Positions 34,488-40,745 of a stretch of DNA of 40,745 nt are shown in pieces. The notes beneath the pieces are model-generated. The model was not told the origin of the DNA. It was given only the letters and a program-made list of their open reading frames with translations, and ran no database searches. Both the position numbers and the translations under genes were made by a program. The stretch is from VGDP01 sp964530335 (GTDB taxonomy: Bacteria > Pseudomonadota > Alphaproteobacteria > SP197): positions 1 through 40,745 of the forward strand of contig CAZGYG010000017.1 of assembly GCA_964530335.1 (NCBI GenBank), written 5' to 3'. Positions within the stretch are counted from its first letter, which is position 1. The number at the start of each line of letters is the position of its first letter.

Positions 34488-34516
34488 TTGACGTGCGCCA
34501 CTCGTCGCGATCTGAT
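34488..34516 (+). promoter_or_regulatory. sigma70-like promoter of the MBL-fold gene
   Basis: TTGACG (34488-34493, five of six), a 17-base spacer, then TCTGAT (34511-34516, four of six). A start near 34523 gives a 24-base leader containing GGGAAG before the ATG at 34547. Confidence 0.65.
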
Positions 34517-34546
34517 GGGCCACAAGCAACGAACGGGAAGCGGTCG

Positions 34547-35413
34547 ATGAGGCAGTTCCGCGTCGGAGCGCTGAGCGTCGGGCGCATCGTCGAGTCCGAG
34601 GCACCGTTCCTCGAGCCCGTTGAAATGTTCGCCGAGGCGACCGAAACGGCGCTCGCGCCCTATCGCTCTTGGCTCGAACCGCGCGCGCTTTGTCCGGTCA
34701 CCGGCAAATTGATACTGCCGATCCAGACCTACGTGGTGGAAACCAGCCATCACCGCATCCTTCTCGACACCTGCGTCGGCAATGACAAGTCCGTCGAGTG
34801 GCATCCGCCCTGGCACCGAAAACAGGGCGGCAGCTATCTGACGGATCTCGCCACATTCGGCCTCGCGCCGGAGGACATCGATGTCGTCCTCTGCACCCAC
34901 CTCCATGTCGATCACTGCGGCTGGCATACGCGCCTAGCGGATGGCCGCTGGGTTCCGACCTTCCCCAACGCCCGATATGTCTTCGCGCGACGCGAGTACG
35001 ATGCGTCGGCCGAGAGCGCCCGTACCGAACGTAATTCGACGTTCGAGGACAACGTCGTCCCGGTCATGGAGGCCGGGCTCGGCGAGCTCGTCGAAATGGA
35101 CCACGCCATCGACGACGAGGTCTGGCTCGAACCGACGCCGGGCCATACGCCGGGCCACGTCGCGATCCACCTGGCTTCGCGGGGCGCGCACGCCATCATG
35201 TGCGGCGACCTCATGCACTCGCCCGTGCAGTGCGCTCATCCGGAGTGGAACTTCATTTACGATGCCGATCAGGAACTTGCGCGCGCGACCCGCCGCGGCT
35301 TACTCGAAGCCAACTGCGAGACCTCCACCCTTGTCATGACCGCGCACTTCCCCTCGCCTTCGGTTGGCTACATCGATCGCTCGGGTGCGGCGTTCCGATT
35401 CCGCGACCTTTGA
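34547..35413 (+). CDS. MBL-fold metallo-hydrolase
   Basis: A 288-residue metallo-β-lactamase-fold hydrolase. The metal motif THLHVDHCGWH gives H118, H120, D122 and H123. Further ligands are in TPGHTPGH, MCGDLMHSP (bridging Asp) and MTAHFPSP. The general class includes lactonases, thioesterases and phosphodiesterases; the N-terminal WLEPRALCPVTGKLILP segment resembles the lactonase-like members, but the substrate is not determinable. It is monocistronic, divergent from argD, and its third codon positions look somewhat less GC-rich than those of neighbours, a weak hint of separate origin. Confidence 0.88.
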   Translation: MRQFRVGALSVGRIVESEAPFLEPVEMFAEATETALAPYRSWLEPRALCPVTGKLILPIQTYVVETSHHRILLDTCVGNDKSVEWHPPWHRKQGGSYLTDLATFGLAPEDIDVVLCTHLHVDHCGWHTRLADGRWVPTFPNARYVFARREYDASAESARTERNSTFEDNVVPVMEAGLGELVEMDHAIDDEVWLEPTPGHTPGHVAIHLASRGAHAIMCGDLMHSPVQCAHPEWNFIYDADQELARATRRGLLEANCETSTLVMTAHFPSPSVGYIDRSGAAFRFRDL

Positions 35414-35421
35414 GGGCTTCG

Positions 35422-36213
35422 TCACGGCTTGAGGTTCCAGCCGGTGGCGAGCAGGCGGTGGGCCAGGGCGAGCAGGGCGATATTGACCGCCACGAGCGCG
35501 AGCGCGCCCTGCCAGAGCGGCGCGTCGGAGCCGCCGAGGAAGCCAGCCCGGAAGCCGTCAATCGCGTAGAAGAACGGGTTGGCATGGCTGAGCGCCCGGA
35601 ACGGCTCGGGCAGCGAAGCGACCGAATAGAAGGTGCCCGACAGGAACACGAGCGGCGTGACCACGAAGTTGGTGATGGCGGCGAGCTGGTCGAACTTCTG
35701 GGCCCAGATCGCGGTCACGACCCCGAGCGTCCCCATCATCGCGGCGCCGAGCACGGTGTACGCGAGGACGAGCCCGACATCGGCCGGCGCGATGGACGCG
35801 AACGGCCAGACCGCGACGAGCGTCGCCGCCCCGCACACCACCCCGCGTGTGATGCCGCCGGCGACCAGCCCGGCCAGCAGCTCCGCCGGCGCCAGCGGCG
35901 GCATCAGGTAATCGACGATGTTGCCCTGGACGCGGGCGATCATCAGCGAGGACGAGGTGTTGGCGAAGCTGTGCTGCAGGATCGCCATCATGACCAGCCC
36001 GGGCGCCAGGAACGCGACGAAGGGAACCGCGCCGACCGTACGCCCGCCGCCGCCGAGCGCGAGCGAGAACACGGCCAGGAACAAGAGCGTGGTCGCCATC
36101 GGCGCCAGCACGGTCTGGGCCGGAACCTTGAGGAAGCGGCGAACTTCCTTCAGATAGAGGGTCCACAGGCCGAGCCGCGCGACGCGCGTGGCGGCCGGGT
36201 CGGGGAGCGCCAT
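35422..36213 (-). CDS. ABC-2 type transporter permease
   Basis: A 263-residue membrane protein with six TM segments of the ABC-2 (NodJ/YadH/DrrB-like) family, involved in export of lipids, polysaccharides or drugs. The family signature GFLGGSDAPLWQ and the preceding LSGTFYSVASLPEPFRALSHANPF stretch, just before the last TM pair, are visible. Its ATPase, usually adjacent, is absent from the window, so the partner must lie elsewhere. It converges on the MBL gene (8 bases between stops). The ATG at 36213 overlaps the start codon of the divergent hydrolase. Confidence 0.88.
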   Translation of the reverse strand: MALPDPAATRVARLGLWTLYLKEVRRFLKVPAQTVLAPMATTLLFLAVFSLALGGGGRTVGAVPFVAFLAPGLVMMAILQHSFANTSSSLMIARVQGNIVDYLMPPLAPAELLAGLVAGGITRGVVCGAATLVAVWPFASIAPADVGLVLAYTVLGAAMMGTLGVVTAIWAQKFDQLAAITNFVVTPLVFLSGTFYSVASLPEPFRALSHANPFFYAIDGFRAGFLGGSDAPLWQGALALVAVNIALLALAHRLLATGWNLKP

Positions 36214-37258
36214 GGGGATACGCGATGGCCTTGCGGGCGGACACGGATACCATAGAAGCGCGGGCCATAGAAGCGCGGGACACGGGCGGGCAAGGCGGCT
36301 CGTGGCGCTCATTCTGGCGCTGGTCGGCGCCTGCGCGCCGCTCGAACGCCCGGCGGGGCCGCCCGTGACCGAGCCGGCGCTGGCGTCCGATGTCCTGGTC
36401 ATGGCCGACGGCGCCCGGCTGCCGCTGCGCGTCTGGATGCCGGCGGCCACGCCGCGGGCGGTCGTGCTCGCTATCCACGGCTTCAACGACTACGGCCACG
36501 CCTTCGAGAACCCCGGCCTGGCTCTCGCCGGCGCTGGCGTCGCCACTTACGCTTATGACCAGCGCGGCTTCGGCGCCAACCCGGAACCGGGGTTGTGGCC
36601 GGAAACCGCCGCGCTCGCCGCCGACGCCCGTCAGGTGTTCGCGCTGGTCGTCGATCGCCACCCCGGCGCGCCCGTCTACGTATTGGGCGAAAGCATGGGC
36701 GCGGCCGTGGCGTTGCTCGCGTTCGCGCGGCCCGACGCGCCGAAACCCGCCGGGCTGATCCTGTCGGCGCCGGCGCTGTGGGGCTGGTCGACCCTCAACC
36801 CGCTCTATAAGGCGACGTTGTGGCTGGCATCCCACGTTGCGCCGGGGTGGCGGTTCTCGGGCCAGGGGCTCGACATCCAGGCCTCGGACAACATCCCGAT
36901 GCTCCAGGCGCTCGCCGCCGACCCGCTGTTCATCAAGAAGACGCGGGCGGACGCCATCTGGGGCCTGGTCCACGCCATGGACGACGCGCTCGCGGCCCCG
37001 CTGCCGACGGATGTACCCGTTCTCATGCTGTACGGCGCCAACGACCAGGTCATCCCGCCGGGCCCGACCCGGACATTCGCTCGCCGACTGGGTCCGGGCC
37101 AGCGCTTCGCCTACTACGCCAACGGCTGGCATATGCTGTTGCGCGATCTCGCGGCGAACGTCGTCATCGCCGACCTGCTCGCCTGGATCGACGATCCCAA
37201 CGCGCCCCTGCCCTCGGGCGCCGACGGCGCGGCCCGGGCGTTCCTCGGCGGATCGTAG
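36212..37258 (+). CDS. α/β hydrolase, lysophospholipase / monoacylglycerol-lipase-like, probable lipoprotein
   Basis: A 348-residue hydrolase of the PldB-type family. It has AIHGFNDYGHAFE (oxyanion region), YDQRGFGANPEPG, nucleophile Ser in LGESMGAAVAL, Asp in LYGANDQVIPP and His in YYANGWHMLLRD, so the catalytic triad is complete. A basic RARR stretch, a hydrophobic LVALILALVGA core and a Cys suggest a lipoprotein signal. Start is uncertain. ATG 36212 has GGGGAG upstream but implies a 41-residue leader with a duplicated HRSAG; GTG 36302 has AAGG upstream but would leave no positive n-region. Confidence 0.82.
   Translation: MGIRDGLAGGHGYHRSAGHRSAGHGRARRLVALILALVGACAPLERPAGPPVTEPALASDVLVMADGARLPLRVWMPAATPRAVVLAIHGFNDYGHAFENPGLALAGAGVATYAYDQRGFGANPEPGLWPETAALAADARQVFALVVDRHPGAPVYVLGESMGAAVALLAFARPDAPKPAGLILSAPALWGWSTLNPLYKATLWLASHVAPGWRFSGQGLDIQASDNIPMLQALAADPLFIKKTRADAIWGLVHAMDDALAAPLPTDVPVLMLYGANDQVIPPGPTRTFARRLGPGQRFAYYANGWHMLLRDLAANVVIADLLAWIDDPNAPLPSGADGAARAFLGGS
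36250..36279. repeat. perfect 15-base tandem duplication
   Basis: CCATAGAAGCGCGGG occurs twice back to back. If the hydrolase starts at 36212 this duplicates the pentapeptide HRSAG within its leader. If the real start is downstream, it duplicates a piece of the promoter or leader. The length is a multiple of three, so the frame is kept either way. Confidence 0.9.
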
Positions 37259-37344
37259 CGCCGCCGGCACGATCGACCCGCGGCTCCTGGTGCTGCATTG
37301 CAGCAAGAGGCGTGGCCCGGACGTAACACCCGTTTCCCAAATGC

Positions 37345-37380
37345 AACGGCCTTCTGGTTTCGAGCGGCCGTTTGTGTTAA
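37345..37380 (+). terminator. probable terminator after the α/β hydrolase
   Basis: Arms AACGGCC (37345-37351) and GGCCGTT (37366-37372) with a 14-base loop, followed by TGTGTTAA. The stem is short and the T tract interrupted, so it may be weak. Confidence 0.45.
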
Positions 37381-37420
37381 CCAACATTCGCGCGGCTTCG
37401 GACGCCGCGAACTCCCCTGG

Positions 37421-37450
37421 CCAGAACCAGGACCAGAACCAGGACCAGGA
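37421..37450. repeat. 12-base tandem repeat CCAGAACCAGGA, 2.5 copies
   Basis: CCAGAACCAGGA occurs twice, followed by a further CCAGGA; the unit itself is two near-identical hexamers. It is non-coding, between the hydrolase terminator and mlaA, and may vary in length between strains. Confidence 0.85.
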
Positions 37451-37482
37451 ATCGTGCCGCGGTGGGTCGGGACAAGAGAATC

Positions 37483-37512
37483 TTAGGACGACTGGCGCAG
37501 ATTAGGACGACT
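37483..37512. promoter_or_regulatory. direct repeat TTAGGACGACT upstream of mlaA
   Basis: Two identical 11-mers begin 19 bases apart (37483 and 37502), about two helical turns, 58-87 bases before the mlaA start. Spacing and position fit a regulator binding two half-sites on one DNA face, but no known consensus is recognised. Confidence 0.35.
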
Positions 37513-37569
37513 TGGGCGGCAGCGGTTCGGAACGCCCATCCCTGGTTGGGGACGGCGCAGGAGGCGAGC

Positions 37570-38340
37570 GTGGGTTCGGGCGGTGAAATCGGGCGGCGTG
37601 GCTGGTGCGCCGTGCTGGTGGCGGCGACCCTCGCACTAGCGGGGTGCGCGACCACACCGCCCGCTGGCGAGGAAAGCGCGGCCGAGGACGCCAACGATCC
37701 GCTCGAGCCGGTCAACCGCGGCATCTTCGCGTTCAACCGCACGGTCGACGGCCTTGTGCTCAAGCCGGCGGCGCAGATCTATCGCGGTGTCGTGCCTCAG
37801 GAAGGGCGCACGATGGTCTACAACGTCCTGGTCAACTGGAGCTCCCCGGTGGTCATCCTCAACGATCTGTTGCAGGGCGACATGGACCGCGCCACCGTGA
37901 CGATCGGCCGGTTCTTCCTGAACACCGGGTTCGGATTTCTCGGCCTGTTCGACGTCGCCACCGCGTGGGGCGCGGAGCCCGGCCACGAAGAGGACTTCGG
38001 CCAGACCCTGGGGTTTTGGGGCTTCGGCGAAGGGCCGTACCTGATGCTGCCGCTGTTCGGGCCGTCGAACCCGCGCGACGCGGTGGGTCTGGTCGTCGAC
38101 CACTTCACCGACCCGCTGAACTATATAATCCTGGACGAGACGGCGGAGCTCGTTCGTGCGGGCGTCACGGCGGTGGACACGCGCTCGCGCTATCTCGACC
38201 AGATCGACGAACTCGAGCGCACTTCGCTCGACTACTACGCCGCGATCCGCAGCCTCTACCGCCAGCGGCGCAGCTCCGATATCCACAATGGCCGGGTCGA
38301 CGCGGCCTATCTGCCGTCAATCGAGGATTTCGCGGAATAG
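37570..38340 (+). CDS. mlaA: MlaA (VacJ) outer-membrane lipoprotein
   Basis: A 256-residue lipoprotein that removes phospholipids from the outer leaflet of the outer membrane, with MlaC as the periplasmic carrier. Lipobox LALAGC is followed by the family core ANDPLEPVNRGIFAFNRTVD, the VNWSSPVVILNDLLQGD region, the GRFFLNTGFG motif and GPSNPRDAVG. The GTG at 37570 is chosen because AGGAGG lies 5 bases upstream and the resulting signal (basic GRRGW, then hydrophobic) is normal. mlaC follows 25 bases later. The inner-membrane MlaFED complex is not in the window. Confidence 0.92.
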   Translation: MGSGGEIGRRGWCAVLVAATLALAGCATTPPAGEESAAEDANDPLEPVNRGIFAFNRTVDGLVLKPAAQIYRGVVPQEGRTMVYNVLVNWSSPVVILNDLLQGDMDRATVTIGRFFLNTGFGFLGLFDVATAWGAEPGHEEDFGQTLGFWGFGEGPYLMLPLFGPSNPRDAVGLVVDHFTDPLNYIILDETAELVRAGVTAVDTRSRYLDQIDELERTSLDYYAAIRSLYRQRRSSDIHNGRVDAAYLPSIEDFAE

Positions 38341-38365
38341 AGCGTGGCTCGGGGTGAGAAAAACC

Positions 38366-38974
38366 ATGGCGTCGCTGATGACCCGCCGGGTGGCGTTGAT
38401 GTTGATCGCGGCCGCGGGCTTGGTGCCCGGGCGGGCGCGGGCATCGGGCGCCGGTGACTTCGTCCAACGGCTCGGCGACGACGCGCTCGATCTCCTGGTG
38501 CGTCAGCCGGGCAGCGAGCGCGAGCGCGCCGATCGCTTGCGCGTGCTGCTGACCGGACATTTCGACCTGAAGACCATCGCGCGCGCCGTGCTCGGGCCGA
38601 ACTGGAAGGCGGCCGACGAGACCCAGCGCGCCGACTACCTGATGGCGTTCGAGGACTACGTCGTCGCTACCTATTCGCTCCGCGTCAAGGACTACTCCGG
38701 CGAGACCTTCGAGGTGCTGCGCGAAACGCCGGTTGACGATCGGGATACCCTGGTCGCGACCCAGATCCTGCGGCCGAACAAGGCGCCGCTGCTCGTCGAC
38801 TACCGGGTGCGCGCCAGCAGTGCCGACTACGCCGTCGTGGACGTCATGGTCGAAGGCATCAGCATGCTCACGTCCCAGCGCCAGGAATTCGCCGCGGTCA
38901 TCCAGCACGATGGGCTCGATGGCCTGATCGCCAAGTTGCGCCAGCGCGCCGACGAGATCCTCGGCGCGCTCTGA
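38366..38974 (+). CDS. mlaC: MlaC / Ttg2D phospholipid-binding protein
   Basis: A 202-residue periplasmic lipid carrier of the ABC toluene-tolerance (Tol_Tol_Ttg2) family. The signal peptide MTRRVALMLIAAAGLVPGRARA, with a twin Arg, ends at an A-R-A site. The mature domain shows HFDLKTIARAVLGPNWKAA, YLMAFEDYVVATYSLRV, VATQI, VDVMVEGISML and the terminal DGLIAKLRQRADEI helix, all family features. ATG 38366 has GGGGTGAG before it; GTG 38354 is a weaker alternative. It pairs with mlaA in the same operon. Confidence 0.9.
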   Translation: MASLMTRRVALMLIAAAGLVPGRARASGAGDFVQRLGDDALDLLVRQPGSERERADRLRVLLTGHFDLKTIARAVLGPNWKAADETQRADYLMAFEDYVVATYSLRVKDYSGETFEVLRETPVDDRDTLVATQILRPNKAPLLVDYRVRASSADYAVVDVMVEGISMLTSQRQEFAAVIQHDGLDGLIAKLRQRADEILGAL

Positions 38975-38981
38975 GCGCCCG

Positions 38982-39596
38982 TCAGATCAGCGCGTCGTCG
39001 AAGTTCCAGTAAAGCCCGGTGCGCAACGGCGCGAGCGCGTGGTCGTGGCGCTCGCGCAAAAGCGGCTCGGCCGCCGCGTAGCCCGCGCAGGTCCATAGCG
39101 CGAGCCCGCCCGGGTCCGGACCGACGGTGCCGACGCGCCGCAACACGAAATCGAGCTTGGCCGCGTCGTGCCGGCCGGCGCGGGCGCGGAAGTGGTCGCC
39201 GATCGCCGCGTCGCTGAAGGTCGCGTCGGGGGCGAAGAACTCGACGACGTGGAGCCCGTCGCCCAGGGCCGGCCCGCCGACGACCTCGTCGTAAAGCCCG
39301 GCCTCGACGAAGTGGAGCCCCAGTCGGGTCGCCTGGAACGCCGGATCGCGGATGGCCTCGGCGGTGCGGAACGAAGCCTCCCATTCGTCCATGCGCGCGA
39401 GCCCCCGATGGCGCCACAGGCAGATGACGCTCGGTCCCGGCGCCAGCCGCTCGGCGCGGCCGAGGTTGGCGATCTTGGCGTCCTCGGTCGAGCTCCAGCC
39501 GGCCTGGCGGCCGATGTGCTGGAAGATCTGGATCGGCAGGAACCGGTCGTGCTCGATGTACTCGGCGTAGATCACCGGCGCCTCGCTCGCTGACAT
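38982..39596 (-). CDS. conserved-looking protein of unknown function
   Basis: A 204-residue soluble protein; no domain is recognised with confidence. It reads as two similar halves. The first opens YAEYIEHDRFLPIQIFQHI and contains GPSVICLWRHRGLARMDEWEASF. The second contains GLHVVEFFAPDATF and FVLRRVGTVGPDPGGLALWTC. Hydrophobic strand-helix alternation with a Trp late in each half suggests a dimeric α/β-barrel (Dabb/EthD/NIPSNAP-like) fold, by inspection only. No signal peptide. It converges on mlaC (7 bases between stops) and is divergent from the aldolase-family gene. Confidence 0.75.
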   Translation of the reverse strand: MSASEAPVIYAEYIEHDRFLPIQIFQHIGRQAGWSSTEDAKIANLGRAERLAPGPSVICLWRHRGLARMDEWEASFRTAEAIRDPAFQATRLGLHFVEAGLYDEVVGGPALGDGLHVVEFFAPDATFSDAAIGDHFRARAGRHDAAKLDFVLRRVGTVGPDPGGLALWTCAGYAAAEPLLRERHDHALAPLRTGLYWNFDDALI

Positions 39597-39677
39597 GGCC
39601 GCCGTCCACCAGCGCGAAGCTGGTCACGGCGGCGCCCCGATCCTATCATCCGCGGCTCATGTCGAGGGAGAACCACC

Positions 39678-40460
39678 GTGGCGAAGGCGAAGGCGAAGGC
39701 GAAGGCTGAGGGAAAGGGTCGCAAGACCAAGCGGATCGACGCGTTCTGGCTGCTCGGGCCCAGCATTCCGGCGTGCGAGGTGGCCAAGGGGCTCGGATTC
39801 GAAGCGCTGGTGATGGACATGGAGCACGGCGTCTGGACCCAGGAGCAGGCCGACCAGACCATCGTCGTCGGCCGCGCGATCGGGCTTCAGGTCTGGGCCC
39901 GGGTCATGGCGCCGACCCGCATCGCGATCCAGCACGTGCTCGATTCCGGGGGCGACGGCGTCATCATCCCCCACATCGACGGGCTTACCCACGCGCGCGA
40001 GGTGACCGGCTACGCCAAGTACCCGCCGTCGGGCACGCGCAGCGTCGGCGGCGGCCGCACCTGGAACTGGGGCGGCCCGTGGCCGGGCTGGTCCGCGGAC
40101 GAAAACCGGCGGGTCAGATGCTTTCCCATGGTCGAGACCGCCGAGGCGCTGGCCGACGTCGCCGCGATCCTCAAGCTCGCCACGGTCGATGGCGTGTTCG
40201 TCGGGCCGTTCGATCTCGGCATGGCGCGTGGGCGCGGCGGCTTCAGCGGCTCGAAGGCAGACCTCGCGGACATCGTCACCGTCGCCAAGGCGTGCGCGCG
40301 CGCGGGCAAGCCATGGGGCATGAACCTCTACAGCGACGAACAGTTCGCCTTCGCCGCCAAGTGGGGCGCCGGGCTCGCGTGCATCGGCGACGACGTGAGC
40401 GCGATCCAGATCGGCGCCGGGCAGATGCTCGAGGGCATGCGCCGGGCGGCCGGCGCCTGA
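39678..40460 (+). CDS. HpcH/HpaI aldolase / citrate lyase family protein
   Basis: A 260-residue metal-dependent class II aldolase-type TIM barrel, splitting or joining pyruvate- or acetyl-type units with an aldehyde. Signatures are VMDMEHGVWT (base and metal region), an early-barrel Arg (VWARVMAP), GGDGVIIPHID, FPMVETAEAL (metal-ligand Glu) and VFVGPFDLGMA (metal-ligand Asp). The start is GTG with GGGAG upstream. The first 20 residues are Ala-Lys repeats coded by a hexanucleotide repeat and precede the barrel. The actual substrate is unknown. Confidence 0.9.
   Translation: MAKAKAKAKAEGKGRKTKRIDAFWLLGPSIPACEVAKGLGFEALVMDMEHGVWTQEQADQTIVVGRAIGLQVWARVMAPTRIAIQHVLDSGGDGVIIPHIDGLTHAREVTGYAKYPPSGTRSVGGGRTWNWGGPWPGWSADENRRVRCFPMVETAEALADVAAILKLATVDGVFVGPFDLGMARGRGGFSGSKADLADIVTVAKACARAGKPWGMNLYSDEQFAFAAKWGAGLACIGDDVSAIQIGAGQMLEGMRRAAGA
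39681..39704. repeat. hexanucleotide repeat GCGAAG, four copies
   Basis: Four perfect GCGAAG units immediately after the GTG start of the aldolase-family gene, coding (Ala-Lys)4. Copy-number change by slippage would keep the frame and lengthen or shorten a basic N-terminal tail. Confidence 0.85.
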
Positions 40461-40478
40461 CGCCGGCCGACGACGGCG

Positions 40479-40745
40479 ATGAAAATCGGCTTCGCCAGCG
40501 CGCCGCCGCCCGGTGTGGCGCTGGTCCTGGGCGTCGGCAAGGGTGCCCTGCCGCCGTCCAGCGCGGCGCTTGACGCGCGCTACGGCGGTGCCCTGGCGGC
40601 GGCGGTCGCCGGGCACTTCACCGGCAAGGCCGGTACCTGGCAGGCGCTCGTGCTCGGCGGCACCCAGCCGGTCGTGCTGGTCGGCCTGGACGGCTATGCC
40701 TCGGCCTGGCGCGAAGCCGGCGGCGCGGCGGCGGCGGCGCTCGGC
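40479..40745 (+). CDS. pepA: leucyl aminopeptidase (M17), N-terminal part, cut by window end
   Basis: Open from the ATG at 40479 to the edge, 89 codons. The sequence (MKIGFASAPPPGVALVLGVG, then ALAAAVAGHFTGKAG, then VVLVGLDGYA) fits the N-terminal macro-like domain of PepA-type leucyl aminopeptidases, which precedes the two-metal catalytic domain. None of the catalytic residues is in view, so the call rests on the pattern of the regulatory domain. It starts 18 bases after the aldolase stop. Confidence 0.7.
   Translation, partial: MKIGFASAPPPGVALVLGVGKGALPPSSAALDARYGGALAAAVAGHFTGKAGTWQALVLGGTQPVVLVGLDGYASAWREAGGAAAAALG

Larger units (their letters stand above)
37259..37569. other. intergenic region upstream of mlaA
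   Basis: 311 bases without a convincing gene. It holds a terminator-like hairpin at 37345-37380, a tandem repeat at 37421-37450 and two direct repeats of TTAGGACGACT (37483-37493 and 37502-37512). An in-frame extension of mlaA to an ATG at 37462 is open, but its sequence is not signal-like and lacks a ribosome site as good as the one before 37570. Confidence 0.6.

Noticed and set aside
38121..38130. TATATAAT-like sequence within mlaA
   Set aside because: Internal to a coding region with no matching -35 and no gene start shortly downstream other than mlaC over 200 bases away.

Overview
The window is very GC-rich, densely coded DNA from an alphaproteobacterium, most likely Rhodospirillales in the broad sense and probably uncultured. 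This rests on a DedA-like (YqaA)-dsbB-coq7 block, an argD-argF-hslO operon, mlaA followed by mlaC, a perfect CtrA-type site (TTAA-N7-TTAAC), frequent ATGA stop/start overlaps and three families of intergenic palindromes of types I recall from this class. No rRNA, tRNA, CRISPR array, prophage or transposase gene was seen. The last gene is cut by the window edge.

Layout. 1-5300: an M20 metallopeptidase/deacylase between two palindromic repeat elements, then a housekeeping block (YqaA-type membrane protein, dsbB, coq7), a divergent HNH endonuclease and a CaiB/BaiF CoA transferase. 5300-14000: a pentapeptide-repeat protein divergent from two tandem SDR dehydrogenases, followed by a complete peptide/opine-type ABC importer (binding protein, two permeases, two ATPases). 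14000-16400 (minus): rhomboid protease, then an MFS transporter coupled to a TfoX C-terminal domain protein. 16600-19826: a Tat-type solute-binding protein without its own permeases, a strong terminator, then a TIM-barrel isomerase-like protein and a DUF1989 protein. A double palindrome at 19823-19961 supplies the stop codons of both convergent genes around it.

19959-30829 is a catabolic accessory region: CocE/NonD-type hydrolase, group II PLP decarboxylase, 4-hydroxyproline epimerase/proline racemase homologue, GntR/FCD regulator, ArgE-like deacylase, MFS transporter, a trimethylamine-dehydrogenase-like flavoprotein with a changed substrate pocket, and an agmatinase-family ureohydrolase. Together these could deacylate, epimerise, oxidatively N-dealkylate, decarboxylate or remove urea from a modified amino or imino acid. 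This is the best candidate for an undescribed pathway in the window, but its substrate is inferred only.

30839-34401 (minus) is the operon argD-argF-hslO-lipoprotein, divergent from an MBL-fold hydrolase across back-to-back sigma70-like promoters. An ABC-2 permease without its ATPase and a lysophospholipase-like lipoprotein start on overlapping start codons. mlaA and mlaC (outer-membrane lipid transport) follow, then an unrecognised 204-residue protein, an HpcH/HpaI aldolase with a hexanucleotide repeat at its start, and the beginning of leucyl aminopeptidase.
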